From contig NC_089588.1 of assembly GCF_019320115.1 (NCBI RefSeq), positions 116,284,123 to 116,348,122 of the forward strand: a DNA stretch of 64,000 nucleotides. The letters run 5' to 3'. The notes beneath the pieces were generated by a model, which saw nothing but the letters and a program-made list of their open reading frames with translations, was not told the DNA's origin and ran no database searches. Shown here one piece after another: positions 20,110 to 30,420 of the stretch (position 1 is its first letter; every line of letters begins with the position of its first letter). This DNA is from Miscanthus floridulus. Lineage: Eukaryota > Streptophyta > Magnoliopsida > Poales > Poaceae. The translations under genes were made by a program, and so were the position numbers.

Positions 20110-20460
20110 CTATATCAACTTCCAAATAATAAAAGCTATGACCATAGCCATAAATAAAAGCATGACATCTTTCCAAGACCAAGGAGCAATTCTCCTAATC
20201 TTCACATCTTCGGCGGGTGGCTTCTCTTCGATCTCTAGTGCCAGCAGATGGCCATGGTTTACATTCATTGGATCATAGTAGGCCGGTTGCCCATGGTTTG
20301 CAAGGTTGGCCGGATGACTATAGTAGGCCCTCAAAGCTTCAGCTTCTGTGTTGTATTTTTTGTGCAAATTACTAGGGTAGCGATTGACTTGAGCATAGCA
20401 ATCTTCCCAGGTTCGATAAATCCTAGGCATGTGACCAACATGCACTACATACCATACCAT
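20110..20460 (-). CDS. Viroplasmin/RNase H1-N-like small protein with C-terminal membrane anchor
   Basis: An intact 116-codon frame on the minus strand. Residues 1-47 (VWYVVHVGHMPRIYRTWEDC, then QVNRYPSNLHKKY and TEAEALRAYY) match the hybrid-binding fold found at the N-terminus of RNase H1 and in caulimovirus viroplasmin (Cauli_VI family), which binds RNA/DNA hybrids or dsRNA. A Lys/Glu-rich linker follows, and residues about 97-116 are hydrophobic (VMLLFMAMVIAFIIWKLI), a likely tail anchor. It lies upstream of the Transposase_24 gene in the same orientation and could be a separate ORF or the first exon of that gene. The domain call rests on motif recall, not on a search. Confidence 0.6.
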   Translation of the reverse strand: MVWYVVHVGHMPRIYRTWEDCYAQVNRYPSNLHKKYNTEAEALRAYYSHPANLANHGQPAYYDPMNVNHGHLLALEIEEKPPAEDVKIRRIAPWSWKDVMLLFMAMVIAFIIWKLI

Positions 20461-20469
20461 AGTTGCCTA

Positions 20470-20905
20470 TACATTTAAGTAAATTAGGCATGTGGTAAGT
20501 GATAATGGTAACTCACTGAACAAGAGTTATTATTCAAGTTATATGGCCAAACTAAATCTATTTAATGTTCTTTATCCTTGACATGATAAAAAAATAACCT
20601 CAATAATTGGACTGTCTATTATTCAGAGATTAATGTGGTTTAGTAATCATACTTGCTGCTGCTGCCGAGCCAATTTTAAAAGTTGTTTTTAACTTTTTTT
20701 CTGGAACAAACATCTATAGATGTCTTTTTTAAGCATGCTATACATTCCGTCAAAATCAATTGAAACTCTACCTATAGCGATTATACCTGTACACATTTGA
20801 CAAGAATCCATCAATTGACACTCTACCTATAGCTAAACCAAGGAGTAATAGCATGTAACTCAATCGAATAGGAATCGACTTCTATTGGGAAGACAACAAC
20901 CGTGG
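20470..20905. other. AT-rich spacer within CACTA-C, no gene seen
   Basis: Between the viroplasmin-like ORF and the GC-rich leader. No open frame or motif is supported. It would contain the promoter-proximal leader or an intron of the minus-strand gene. Confidence 0.4.
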
Positions 20906-20911
20906 GGCATT

Positions 20912-21310
20912 TCATCGAACACTTAGCAGGCAGTGAGCCACGCACTCACCGTGGGGGTGGGAAAGCAGCTGTCCGCACGCGCTCCTGAAGGCCTCAGCGG
21001 TGCTCTGATGTCTAGCGATGGACGGCGTGGGGAGTGCTCCGGCGTGGGGCGGTGCATGGGCGTCGGCATCGAAGAAGAGGAGCATGGGGCTGGGAATGGC
21101 GACGTGGGGGGCGGTGGACGGTTGCTTCGGCGTGGGGCGGTGCACGGGCCTCGACGTCGAAGAAGAGGAGCACAGGGCTGGGAACGGCGGCGTGGGGGGC
21201 AGTGGACGGGTGCTCTGGCTTGGGGCGGTGCACGGGCGTCAGCGTTGAAGAAGAGGAGCGCAGGACTGGAAACGGTTGCCGCGGGGTTGAAAATTTTCAA
21301 CCCATGGTGG
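20912..21310. repeat. GC-rich tandem repeat leader of CACTA-C
   Basis: A unit of about 75-80 bp recurs about four times (landmarks 'cgtggggcggtgcacgggc', 'gaagaagaggagcacagggctggga'). The open frames in it on both strands are products of the repeat. It occupies the same position as the GC-rich leaders of CACTA-A and -B. Confidence 0.7.
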
Positions 21311-21319
21311 GCTTTTATA

Positions 21320-21830
21320 CCAGACCTCATCACTGCCGGTTCTAATTAGAAACCGATAGTGATGGGGATACATCACTGCCGGTTGTAAGTAGAAACCAAC
21401 AGTGATGGGGGTACATCACTGCTGGGCCATTCTTTAAACCGGCAGTGATTGCCGTGCAGCGGTTACAACATAAGTAACTTAGCTTTTCCACACTTTTCGA
21501 ATACCTCCTAATGGCTCAACGGTTAAGACCCCGCAACTCAGCCCCCGATACCCGTGTTCTAATCCCTGGTGACCCAATTTTTTGGGTTTAATTTTATGAT
21601 TTATTAAGCATATGTATTCCTATATCGAAATGGCTTGAAATTTTTTTTGGTTAAGTGTTTGAACTCTGTAGCTCGAGAACCGAGCTCAAACCCGAGGGCT
21701 GGCACAAATTTTTTTAATTTTTTATATATCACTGCCGGTTTTCAAAATAAACCGACAGTGATAAGAAGCATCACTGTGGGTTTCTTCTCATCACTGTCGG
21801 TTTTTTGAAACCGACAGTGATGTTTATATA
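21320..21830. repeat. Right subterminal repeats of CACTA-C
   Basis: Two clusters (21330-21440 and 21725-21825) of cactgccggtt / aaccg(g/a)cagtg in both orientations. They are separated by sequence whose 'agcatatgtattcctat...gaaatggcttgaa' segment recurs at 21868-21900. Confidence 0.8.
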
Positions 21831-22079
21831 TATTAAAAAAATTCTTTTATATACTGAATAAATAGAAGCATATGTATTCCTATGTTGAAATGGCTTGAAT
21901 TTTTTTTGGCAAGCTTGTATACCCAAATTAAGATCCCACACAGGATCTTAGGTTTTTCTAATCATTTTTTATTAATTATATTTTTCTGTGTGCTGAATGA
22001 GACAAAAGAGGGTGAATTTCATCTTGGATCCAATAGATTTTTTCATCCACCTCCACAAAATTCTTATCCCTAGGGCACA

Positions 22080-22330
22080 TTAGAGACTGTGTAAAAGTTT
22101 GGCACCATTTTGGATCTTTTCATGGGTAGACACAGTTCAACATATAATTAAACTATCTCGTCGCACGGAAATTCAATTAAACCTCAGAAAGTAGCAAACC
22201 ATCTCCAGAAAATCCCAAACTTGGTGTTTCATTCACACGTGGCACGTGCAATCCTAAGAAAAAGTTTGAGACCAATACAACACCGGAATGCCTATGAATC
22301 ACAGAAAAAGTCTCTTGCTCTTTCATCTTT
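22080..22330. other. Junction between CACTA-C and the Gypsy remnant
   Basis: Unassigned sequence with no gene. The Gypsy pol homology, read on the minus strand, stops near 22320 just after GVFHIK-like sequence; what lies to the left has no pol similarity I can recognise. Confidence 0.4.
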
Positions 22331-22339
22331 ATTTTGATG

Positions 22340-24220
22340 TGAAACACACCCGGATCGGTCTTCTAAAGCTCAATGATCTTGCTCTCAAGAGAACAACTGG
22401 TCATAATATTGTGTAGGACAGCAGGATGTAACAAATTGAAGCCATCTTCTAACAGAGAATTACAATGAGACTTTCTGCTCAAAGCGTCTGCAATAACATT
22501 CGCTTTGCCAGGATGATAATGTACTTCTAAATTGTAATCTTTCAATCAATTCTAGCCATCTTCTTTGTCTCATATTCAATTTAGGTTGAGTGAAGATATA
22601 CTTAAGACTCTTATGATCTGTGTAAGTATGACACACATTGCCAAGCAAATTGTGTCTCCAAATCTTCAATGCATGGACAACCGTTGCTAATTCCAAGTCA
22701 TGAGTTGGGTAATTGACTTCATGCTTCTTCAGCTAACGTGAGGCATAAGCAATGACTCGGCCTTCCAGCATAAGAACACATCCCAACCTGGTACCTGATA
22801 CATCGCAAAACACAACAAAAGGTTTCTCGATATCAGGTTGTGCCAAAATAGGAGCTGAAGTCAACAAAGTCCTATAAAGTGTGAAAAGCAGCTTCACACT
22901 CTGGAGTCCACACAAACTTCTCATCTTTCTGAAGCAATCTTGTCATTGGCTTGGTGATTTTGGAGATGTCCGGAATGAACCAACGGTAGTAACCTGATAA
23001 ACCAAGAAAACTCTGAACTTCGTGAACTAAAGTCGGGGCCTTCCAATCCATAACTTCTTGCACCTTAGAGGGGTCTACGGAGATCCTATTTTTTGATAGC
23101 ACGTGCCCTAGAAAAGGTACCTTCCGAAGCCAAAACTCACACTTGCTAAACTTAGCATACAACTTATGTTCTCTTAGCTTGGTTAGAACAATTCTCAGGT
23201 GCTTTGCGCGATCCTCCTTGTTTTCTGAATAGATCAGAATGTCATCGATGAACACAACCACGAACTTATTTAGCTCGGGCATAAACACTGAATTCATCAG
23301 ATACATGAAATATGCAAGAGCATTTGTCAGCCCAAAAGACATGACCAAATACTCATACAGGCCATATCTAGTGGAGAAAACAGTCTTAGGTATATCTTCT
23401 AGCCTGATTTTAATCTGATGGTAACCAGATCTCAAATTGATCTTGGAGAACACCTTAGCTCTTGACAACTAATCAAACAAGATATCAATTCGAGGTAAGG
23501 GATACTTGTTCTTGGCTGTTACGGTATTAAGTGGTCGGTAGTCCACACACATCCGCAAGGATTTGTCTTTCTTCTTCACAAATATGGTGGGACAACCCCA
23601 TGGAGATGACCTTGGTCGAATGAGACCTTTCTCTAAAAGCTCTTGCAATTAAACCTTAAGCTCGGCTAGCTCATTTGGTGGCATTCTATACGGCCTCCAA
23701 GAGATGGGTGTTGTACCCGGCAATAACTCAATCTTAAACTCTACATCCCTGTCGGGTGGCAACCCGGGCAATTCATCTAGAAACACATTTGGAAACTCAC
23801 ATACCACCGAAATATCAAGGAGGGTCATGGTCTGAATAGCACAGGCTAAGTTTTGGAGATCAAAACTCCTAGGAAGTGGCACTAGGAAAGCATTGTTACT
23901 CTGGGGTTCCCTCAACATGATGGTTCTAGTCGAAGTGTCAATGAGAACTCCATGACCACTCATCCATTTCATACCCAAGATTACATCTATCCCCAGCCCT
24001 AGCAATACTACAAGATCTGAGGTATACTATCGGTTGCTTATTAAGATGCGCACATGTCTAACTATCTAGTTGGTAGAGATATTATTTCCGACAGCACTTA
24101 TGCAATAACCACCCTTATCTACAGTAACTACCCTTTGATCATGCTTGGATGCAAATGTTTGACTCATAAATGAATGTGAAGCTCTAGAATCAAATAACAA
24201 CAACTACGGGGTGTTGGTTC
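22340..24220 (-). pseudogene. Gypsy pol: protease, reverse transcriptase, RNase H (no integrase)
   Basis: Protease: a D-S-R-A-S-H-S-F motif near 24195 (usual D-S-G-A-S) and ILGMKWMSGHG near 23960. [12 protein letters not shown] near 23550, SGYHQIKI near 23415 and the catalytic FIDDILIYS near 23245 intact. RNase H: VFCDVSGTRLGCVLM near 22800, [10 protein letters not shown] and [13 protein letters not shown] near 22600-22690, then [18 protein letters not shown] near 22500. Stops occur after ELAELKV (23650), at ILFD*LSRA (23470), near 22734 and 22546, and a frame change separates RT from RNase H. Dead gene. The RT catalytic residues themselves are preserved. Confidence 0.8.
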
Positions 24221-24266
24221 ACAAGAAACATACCCGCGGTAACAACTTCACCTGAAGGGATCTCTT

Positions 24267-25356
24267 CTAGGGTGGTATAGTACATGTGTCCCTGACGTGC
24301 ATTTGGATTACCCTACTTCTGGTTGTTGTTCTTCTTGGGATAGGGGCAATTTCATACCCAATGGCCAGTCTAGTTGCAGTTCTAGCATGGCATGTTGCTA
24401 GGTGGAACGCTGAAGCTTCCTTTTCCTGTGCTACCCTTTGGTAGGATAATAGAAAAAGCCTTGCGATACACTTTCTGGCTCTAACTGGTCTGTACCTTCT
24501 TCTAAGATGGTCTATATTTTGGAGCAGGTGGGTGGAACTGAGGTCTCGTAGCAATAGAAGCTTTTGACTAAGATGCTCCTGCTTCATGAGCTCTCTTATG
24601 ACTCTTAGATGTTGAATAGATGTTGTTTTGATCCTTCTGAGTTAAAGCATCACTAACAAACTCATTGAAAGTGGCACACTTGCTCTTAGCTAGAGTCTTC
24701 ATCAGCTTCGGACTAAGCCCCCTCTTGAAACTTGCAATCTTCTTTGCATCAGTGTCAACAAACTCTATGGCATACCTTGACAGATTGTTAAAGGCATGTA
24801 GGTACTCAGTTAGGCTCTTGGTACCTTGTGTCAGCCTCATGAATTCTGTATGTTTCATGCTCATAAGACCCGAGGGACTATAATGTCCCCTAAATATAGT
24901 CCTAAACTGGTTCTAGGTAATTTGAGCATCCTTAGACAAAGTGGATCGATGATGACTCCACCAAATATCTATAGGCCCTTGCAGCTGGTGTGATGTGTAT
25001 TCTGCCTTCAGGGGCTCTGTGACCCTTAAGAGAAGGAACTTCTGTTCAATTGTATTCAGCTATTCATCTGTTTGCAATGGCTCCTCTGCTTCCTTAAAGA
25101 TAAAATTGCTGAATGGGTTAGGTTCAAGCCGTTGGCGTTGGTCCCTTCCTCATCCATGGCCAGCATTCTGCGCAAGACCGCGTAGCACTTCTCCCATGGA
25201 ACGTTGAGTTTCCATGAGCTGGGCCATCATTTCCGCTGGTGTGGGATGCGGTGGCGGTGGGAGGTCCTCATTGTCATTGCCACGAGAACCACTACCACCC
25301 GCATCATCTCCACCTGCTCCCCTATGAGTGCACGTCATTTGCAGAATTGCAACCAC
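24267..25356 (-). pseudogene. Gypsy gag with decayed zinc knuckle
   Basis: The N-terminal part (25356-25150) reads PTPAEMMAQLMETQRSMGE. The Retrotrans_gag domain includes MRLTQGTKSLTEYLHAFNNL (about 24850) and FKRGLSPKLMKTLAKSKC. Downstream, the zinc knuckle near 24400-24340 keeps the C-x2-C-x4-H-x4-C spacing but contains three stop codons inside it (C*NCN*TGHWV*NC). Gag forms the particle and binds RNA through the knuckle. This one cannot be made as a full protein. Confidence 0.7.
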
Positions 25357-25775
25357 GAACTGAATTTATGCCAAACTGAATTTACTGGAGAGAATTCGAT
25401 ACAGAATTGCAACCAAGTAATTATTGATGATGTCAAAAAAATTGTAGAGGAATTATATAATTATGTCAAACTGAATTTACTGAAGAGAATTCACATTCAT
25501 ACAATAAAACAGAGGCATAATAGTTCATTTGCACAACACAACATCACCAATTATATTACTTAGCGATCACACAATGCATTCCCGTACATGCCAATTACTT
25601 GCTAGCACACAAACTGGACATTTATTAAGGTTCAACAAGGACATAAATTAAACATGCAAGGTTCCAAGATTACATCAAAGGAGTACTTCATGAGATCGAA
25701 ACCTAAATTATGAGTTCATTACATAAAGGATCGAAGATAGGGAGCTAGCGCATCAAGCTAGATACTATATCTAAG
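25357..25775. other. Leader between the extra ORF and gag of the Gypsy remnant
   Basis: No gene. Contains a partial duplication of about 60 bp ('cagaattgcaaccac', 'aaactgaatttactg', 'gagaattc' at 25350-25400 and again at 25402-25492). Confidence 0.5.
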
Positions 25776-26748
25776 CTACTCCTTGGGGTGGCCGCTGTCG
25801 ATGTCGGACACATCATCACTGTGGTCGTCCTCAAAAGGTTCGACCTCTTCCTCAGGCTCAGCCTCGGCGTCCACCTCCATGCCATCGTCCTTAGCAATCA
25901 ACATATTGGGATCTTCTTCTACCGCTGGAGCTGGAGGAAGAATTGGGTTCACCATGTTGTTGAGACGATGAACATCCAACTAAAGCTCCTCAATCTAGCG
26001 TATGAGTTCCTGCTCTCTACGATCAAATTCTGTTGACTGCCTAGCAGCCTGAAACATAGTCCAGATTCTAGCTGCCTCCCTAGTCTCAGCAAGGCGAATG
26101 ACCTCGTCCCTCTCAGCATGGACATCCTGTATCTCTACCCTAGCTGCATCTCTTTCTATAACAACATTTACCAAATGAACCAGATGAGCTTCTAAAGCTG
26201 TAATAGTATTATCGGATTTCCGCTGAGCCTCTCTAGCTGCCCTTCGATGCCTGTGCACACGCCCTTGCAGCTGGCGTTGCGCGGCCTGTGCTCGTTGGAG
26301 CTCTAGCATGCAGCTGACGTAGCTATCTTGGCAGGAGTAGAGCATCTCCAGGATGGCGAACATAGCGCTCATAGCAGCACTAGAGCTCTCTACTCACTCA
26401 TCACGGTCTCTCACTAGTGCATTACCGCCCGGCTAGACCATTGATGAGCTCGTCACTAAACTCCTGACAGATCTCACTCGGTGCCTCCAAAGCTAACACT
26501 TGGGCACCTTTCCAAGGAGACTGCCCATCTGACTCAATACTCCAACCTTGCCACTGTGGATTGTCTGCATAGGTAAGAATGTTCACCTGCACATCATACC
26601 ACGGCAATCCCTTAGCTGCCACTTCCCTCCAGAAGTAGCGGGGTGGCTCAGCGTACCCAACTGAGTTTAGCACCCTCCACAGCAAGGTAGGAGTGCCAAA
26701 CACAGCCAGGAACGTGTCACTGCGAGGCGGGGCTCCTGGTGCTGCCAT
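25776..26748 (-). pseudogene. Extra ORF upstream of gag (coiled coil plus W/Y-rich domain)
   Basis: From ATG 26748-26746 the first segment (MAAPGAPPRSDTF ... SVGYAEPPRYFWREV ... GLPWYDVQVNILTY ... SEICQEFSDELINGLAGR) ends at TAA 26424-26422. A second segment (26372-25995) is a strong Arg/Ala/Glu coiled coil (AARIWTMFQAARQSTEFDRREQ), and a third, in the same frame across one TAG at 25980, ends in an acidic tail (EAEPEEEVEPFEDDHSDD). The ORF is sense to gag-pol and lies between gag and the presumed 5' LTR. A counterpart of similar layout occurs in the Tekay array at 50365-51138. I do not know its function. Confidence 0.6.
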
Positions 26749-26880
26749 CTGTAGCAAAGTGTGTAACTCTTGTGAGAGGATATCATACGTGAGAAGAAAT
26801 TTAATGAATGGGGTAAGCAATTATAAGGGAGGGAGGATTGCAAAAAATGTAAATGCATGAGTGAACATGATGCATGCACG

Positions 26881-28360
26881 TTCCGTACGTTCTCACGAAT
26901 CTTAGAAAAAAATTAAAAATTCTAACGACATACACGGTGGTATACATACATTCTCTCAATATACGTAACTAATCGGGCTACACATTTCGCTGTTAGTGTA
27001 TCTACACAAGAATTTCATTTCAGCCCAACCCAACAATTATATATGCCAAAATATAAATCTGGGCTCTAGGTTGCAACTAAATACTTCCATATATATATAC
27101 CCATACATATACTAACGTATCAAAGCTACCCGAAAGTAAATACCTGCCATACATACATATAAATATGCATCTACAGCCGTATCAAAGCTAACCCATAATT
27201 AAACACCTTAGTATATATATATGGGACACATATATATACCGCAGTACCAAGTCTACCTTGCATCTGCCTCCTCCCCTGCCTCTTTCTCCCTCCCTGTGCT
27301 CCTCCTCTGCCACCCCCTACCTCGCCGTCGTCCTTGACCTCGCCGTACTAGCCCCCACTGCCGCCCCCCGCCCCCGCCGTGGCACGCTAAGGTTCGCCGA
27401 AGCTCCGGTGCCCTAGCTCACCGAATCTCCGATGAACCCTAGCACACTTGCGGTGGTCGCCTTCTTCCCCTCGCCCCGTCTCGCCAAAGCTCCGCCATGG
27501 TCGTGCTCGCCGGCGATGCTGAGGTTTGAGCTCCAGCCATGGCACCCCCACCCCTGCTTAGACCAGCCTCCTCCGTCGCCGCTAGGGACCCGAACCGTTC
27601 GGCCACCCTCCCCACCGCATAGCCGGCCTGCCTCCCCCGGCCGGTCGGGCCCTTCTAAGCCCGCCAAATTTGGCGAAGAAGAGTGGGGCACGGCTGCCGG
27701 AACCCTAGTCAGAGTTGGGGAAGAAGGCTAGGGCGTGGGCATGGTCGCGTGGAGGAGGAGGAGGAGGCCTACCTCGCCAGTGCCACCGCCACCGCTGGAG
27801 GAGGAGGGGAGGGAGGGAGGAGCTCGATACCGTGCATGTGGGAGAGGGAGAGGGAGAGGGCCGCGCCGTCGCGGAGAGCGCAATGGGTCGCGTAGTAGAG
27901 ATTCCTTTTAACATACATAAGAAAGAGAAGTTCAAGAGGAATATGAAGCACTCTCACGAAAGAGACAAAAAGGTGAGGCATTCTAATCATAGACCAGGGA
28001 TATACTACTGGAAAATTTCTTTAACTAAGTCCAAGTTCATAGAGAAGTCCACCGACATCTATAGCCTCAAATTATTATTTATATTATTTTATCATAAAAC
28101 ATAGTTTAGTAGTTAATATTTCTAAAATCTGTATCAAACTCAGAGAACTAGAACTTAGAACAAACAAAATTATTAGCGTTCAAGTGTGATTTTCCAAAGA
28201 CTATGTCAAGTCAAACGACACCTTATATTTTAGGAAGGAGAGAGCATTGGGGTAGAAGGACATCCGCAGGCCTACTCATAAATATTTCATCAGGAAGTTA
28301 AATTGGTGGAGTATGAGTACGAGAACAAGCAGGACTCAAAGCTTTGGTGACGATTAATAC
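26881..28360. other. AT-rich then GC-rich DNA, probable 5' LTR/leader of the Gypsy remnant
   Basis: 26881-27250 is AT-rich with 'tatatata' runs and two 'cgtatcaaagcta' repeats. 27250-27900 is GC-rich, CT-biased and purine-strand asymmetric (ggaggaggagg), as in the U3/R region of long grass Gypsy LTRs such as 44420-45060. 27900-28360 shows nothing identifiable. The open frames on both strands in the GC-rich part have no domain. Confidence 0.35.
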
Positions 28361-28559
28361 TGTTGGTGATGTCACTACTCCTTGGTTTTGTCTTCTGCTT
28401 GGTTACTTTGGAAGACTGGACAGCCAGGCTCACCAACCGGCCCAACAACCTTTACCTTAAGTACGTACACCAACTGTTGTTGACTGGGATGGTTTTCTCA
28501 GTTCGCACATCCCATGGTACGCGTGGGCCAAACCGTGATGTATCCGTACCATGAACTAG

Positions 28560-28775
28560 GTCAGCATGGGACACCTGAGTTCATTTCGTAAATATTAGGA
28601 TAATTGTATAGCCTATCTTTTTGCAACGTAATTTGTAATTTACTTGTACCGCAAGTTGTACTCTCCCTATACATGGCTATATATATACGAAAGGCACCCG
28701 GCCCCGACAATGCGTGTGTGGTGATTCCCCCAATACCTTTCTACATGGTATCAAAGACTCGGGAATAGGTCCTGT
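28560..28775 (+). mobile_element. Possible Ty1/copia LTR end with primer-binding site
   Basis: An AT-rich stretch with a 'ctatatatata' TATA-like site (28677-28688) ends in 'caatacctttctaca', directly followed by TGGTATCAAAGACTC at 28745. This is close to the TGGTATCAGAGC initiator-Met tRNA primer site usual for copia elements. The LTR start and a second LTR were not found. Confidence 0.35.
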
Positions 28776-28968
28776 ACCGTACTCCTGTATGGAAAATGGA
28801 CCCCATGGGCTATTTTATTTGGATTTTGGTGTTTGATGATCAACATGACTATTTGGACTGACATTGTCTGATAGTGATTTTGGATACAGTTCAAAGAATG
28901 CAAATTAAGTGGACTTAGACTTAGGTATAGTGGTGATTCTGATGATCATCATCTCAAGCAAGACATTA
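28776..28968. other. LTR-like remnant, left part, interrupted by CACTA-D
   Basis: 'gatttggtgtttgatgatcaac'-like sequence typical of non-coding grass LTR elements, continuing after CACTA-D at 34013. No gene. Confidence 0.35.
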
Positions 28969-28979
28969 CACTACGGGAG

Positions 28980-29370
28980 AGGCAAAATTCCCTGAGTGTC
29001 GCAGGCTTTCCCGAGTGCAAAAAATCGGGCACTTGGCAAAGCCAATCTTCCCCGAGTGTTGCACTCGGGGAAGAATAGCACTCGGGGAAGAGAGGCTTTG
29101 CCGAGTGCCGCAGAGTGCCTAGCACTCGGTAAAGAGCGGCACTCGGCAAAGGCCCTCTTCCCCGAGTGCAACACTCGGGGAAGAGCGACACTCGGCAAAG
29201 AAAAATGTTACTTGACGGCCCAGCCCGCGCACGCCGTTAAAACTAAAAAAATTGCTTTGCCGAGTGTCGCACCCTGGCACTCGGCAAAGAGGCTGGCTTC
29301 CCCGAGTGCCCTGTCATGGCACTCGGCAAATGGCCTCTTTGTCGAGTGCCAGGGAAGGCACTCGGGGAAG
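28980..29370. repeat. 5' subterminal repeats of CACTA-D
   Basis: Mixed tttgccgagtgc and cttccccgagtgc cores in direct and inverted pairs. The 'cccc' variant distinguishes this subfamily from CACTA-A and -B. Confidence 0.85.
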
Positions 29371-29379
29371 AATTTTTTT

Positions 29380-29790
29380 TTGTTTTTTGCACCATTTTTT
29401 TGTGGGGCCTTCTCACATTATTTAAAACTCCTTGTTCAAATTTGGGACAATTTTGACTTTTTTTGGTATATTTCGTTAATTTTTTTTGTTTCGTTGAATT
29501 TTTTTGCATACTTCAAATTTGAACTGCAGGTGCATGAAATAATGAAATTTGGTGATTCAAAAAATGATATTCATGATATTTGGTGTATGTTGAGGCCGTA
29601 TCCAGGAACTCACATGAAATGTCGAGCATCTTGTTGACATAACATGGCGAGGTACTTACGGGAAAAGTGTATTTAAATCATATAAAATCCGAACAAAGTC
29701 CGAAAATCACGAAACTTGTCGAGGCGTCATGTTATCGCATGTAGATGCTATGATAAAAATTGAGAAGGTTTCGAGCAAGTTGTATGACCG
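29380..29790 (+). repeat. Conserved block (CACTA-D copy)
   Basis: Same landmarks as 2590-2990: 'caaatttgaactgcaggtg', 'gtgattcaaaaaatgatatt', 'tggtgtatgttgaggccgt', 'gagaaggtttcgagcaagtt'. It directly follows the 5' subterminal repeats. Confidence 0.7.
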
Positions 29791-29799
29791 GATCATTGT

Positions 29800-30420
29800 G
29801 TTGGGTTTGTGAACCATCTATTTATGTTGTGAACTATGAGTGCTCGCCTAAATCTGTTGTGAACTATTTATGTTTGTGAACATATATTATTCTTTGGCTG
29901 TTTCTTTTTTGTGATTTGAACATATATTGTGAACTATTGTCTTTTGAGTTGATATCCTGTGAACTAGTCCTATGACTTATGTGTTTGTGCTTTAATTAAT
30001 TAGGCCCTACAAAATATAAGTACACAGACTATATATCAGAAGCATACAACCAAATTAATTTATAAACATACATCAACTGTAAGTTTGACAGATCATCATA
30101 AGCATACAGAAAAATTCATAAGTACACAGAATTAACCTCACCTTTTGCTTGTTGGTCATTACTGTCCAGGGCACTTGTTTTCTCACTTCTTCTCAGTACA
30201 TTACCTGGAATTATTCGTCTCTCGAGCCAGAAATTCTAGTTAATTATTGATCGTGTACAGAGGACACTTCTCTGGACTTATTGTCCTCCAGAGCTGGAAT
30301 TTCTCGTTAAATATCGGTGTACGCACAGACGACCCTTCCCTGGAATTTTTCTCCACAACAACTGAAATTTCCAGTTCAACTCAAATCGATCTGGCCGCGC
30401 CCGAATTCCCTTACCCGCGG
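29800..30420. other. CACTA-D internal spacer, no gene seen
   Basis: 'gtgaactat' is repeated several times at 29810-29965. Two loosely similar segments (30228-30285 and 30293-30350, 'ggaattt ... gttaa ... gtgtac ... cag') suggest an old duplication. No coding evidence. Confidence 0.4.

Larger units (their letters stand above)
15741..22080 (-). mobile_element. CACTA-C: CACTA transposon of the 'cactgccggtt' family (right boundary unresolved)
   Basis: The left terminus is CACTACCCCAGATCTGGACA at 15741, followed by a dense array of cactgccggtt / aaccggcagtg subterminal repeats (15760-16170). A matching array occurs at 21320-21830. The genes between them are all on the minus strand: viroplasmin-like ORF, Transposase_24-type gene, Ulp1-type protease region. 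No TNP2 sequence is visible. The right terminus and target duplication (TTG expected from the left flank) were not found, so the end near 22080 is an estimate and the element may be truncated there. Confidence 0.75.
22330..26880 (-). mobile_element. Truncated Ty3/Gypsy retrotransposon (chromovirus-like), minus strand
   Basis: Read on the minus strand: an extra ORF (26748-25776), gag (25356-24267), protease, RT and RNase H (about 24220-22340), then an abrupt end before integrase. Many in-frame stops. No flanking LTR pair or primer-binding site could be placed with confidence; the GC-rich DNA at 27250-27900 is a candidate 5' LTR. The loss of integrase and the 3' LTR suggests truncation by deletion or by a later insertion at about 22320. 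Confidence 0.75.

Noticed and set aside
20110..20460. Endogenous caulimovirus fragment
   Set aside because: Only the small hybrid-binding domain is similar. No viral coat, movement or polymerase sequence is nearby, and the ORF lies within a CACTA element.
27413..28104. Frames of 70-130 codons in GC-rich DNA
   Set aside because: Low-complexity, both strands open, no domain; probably LTR/leader DNA.
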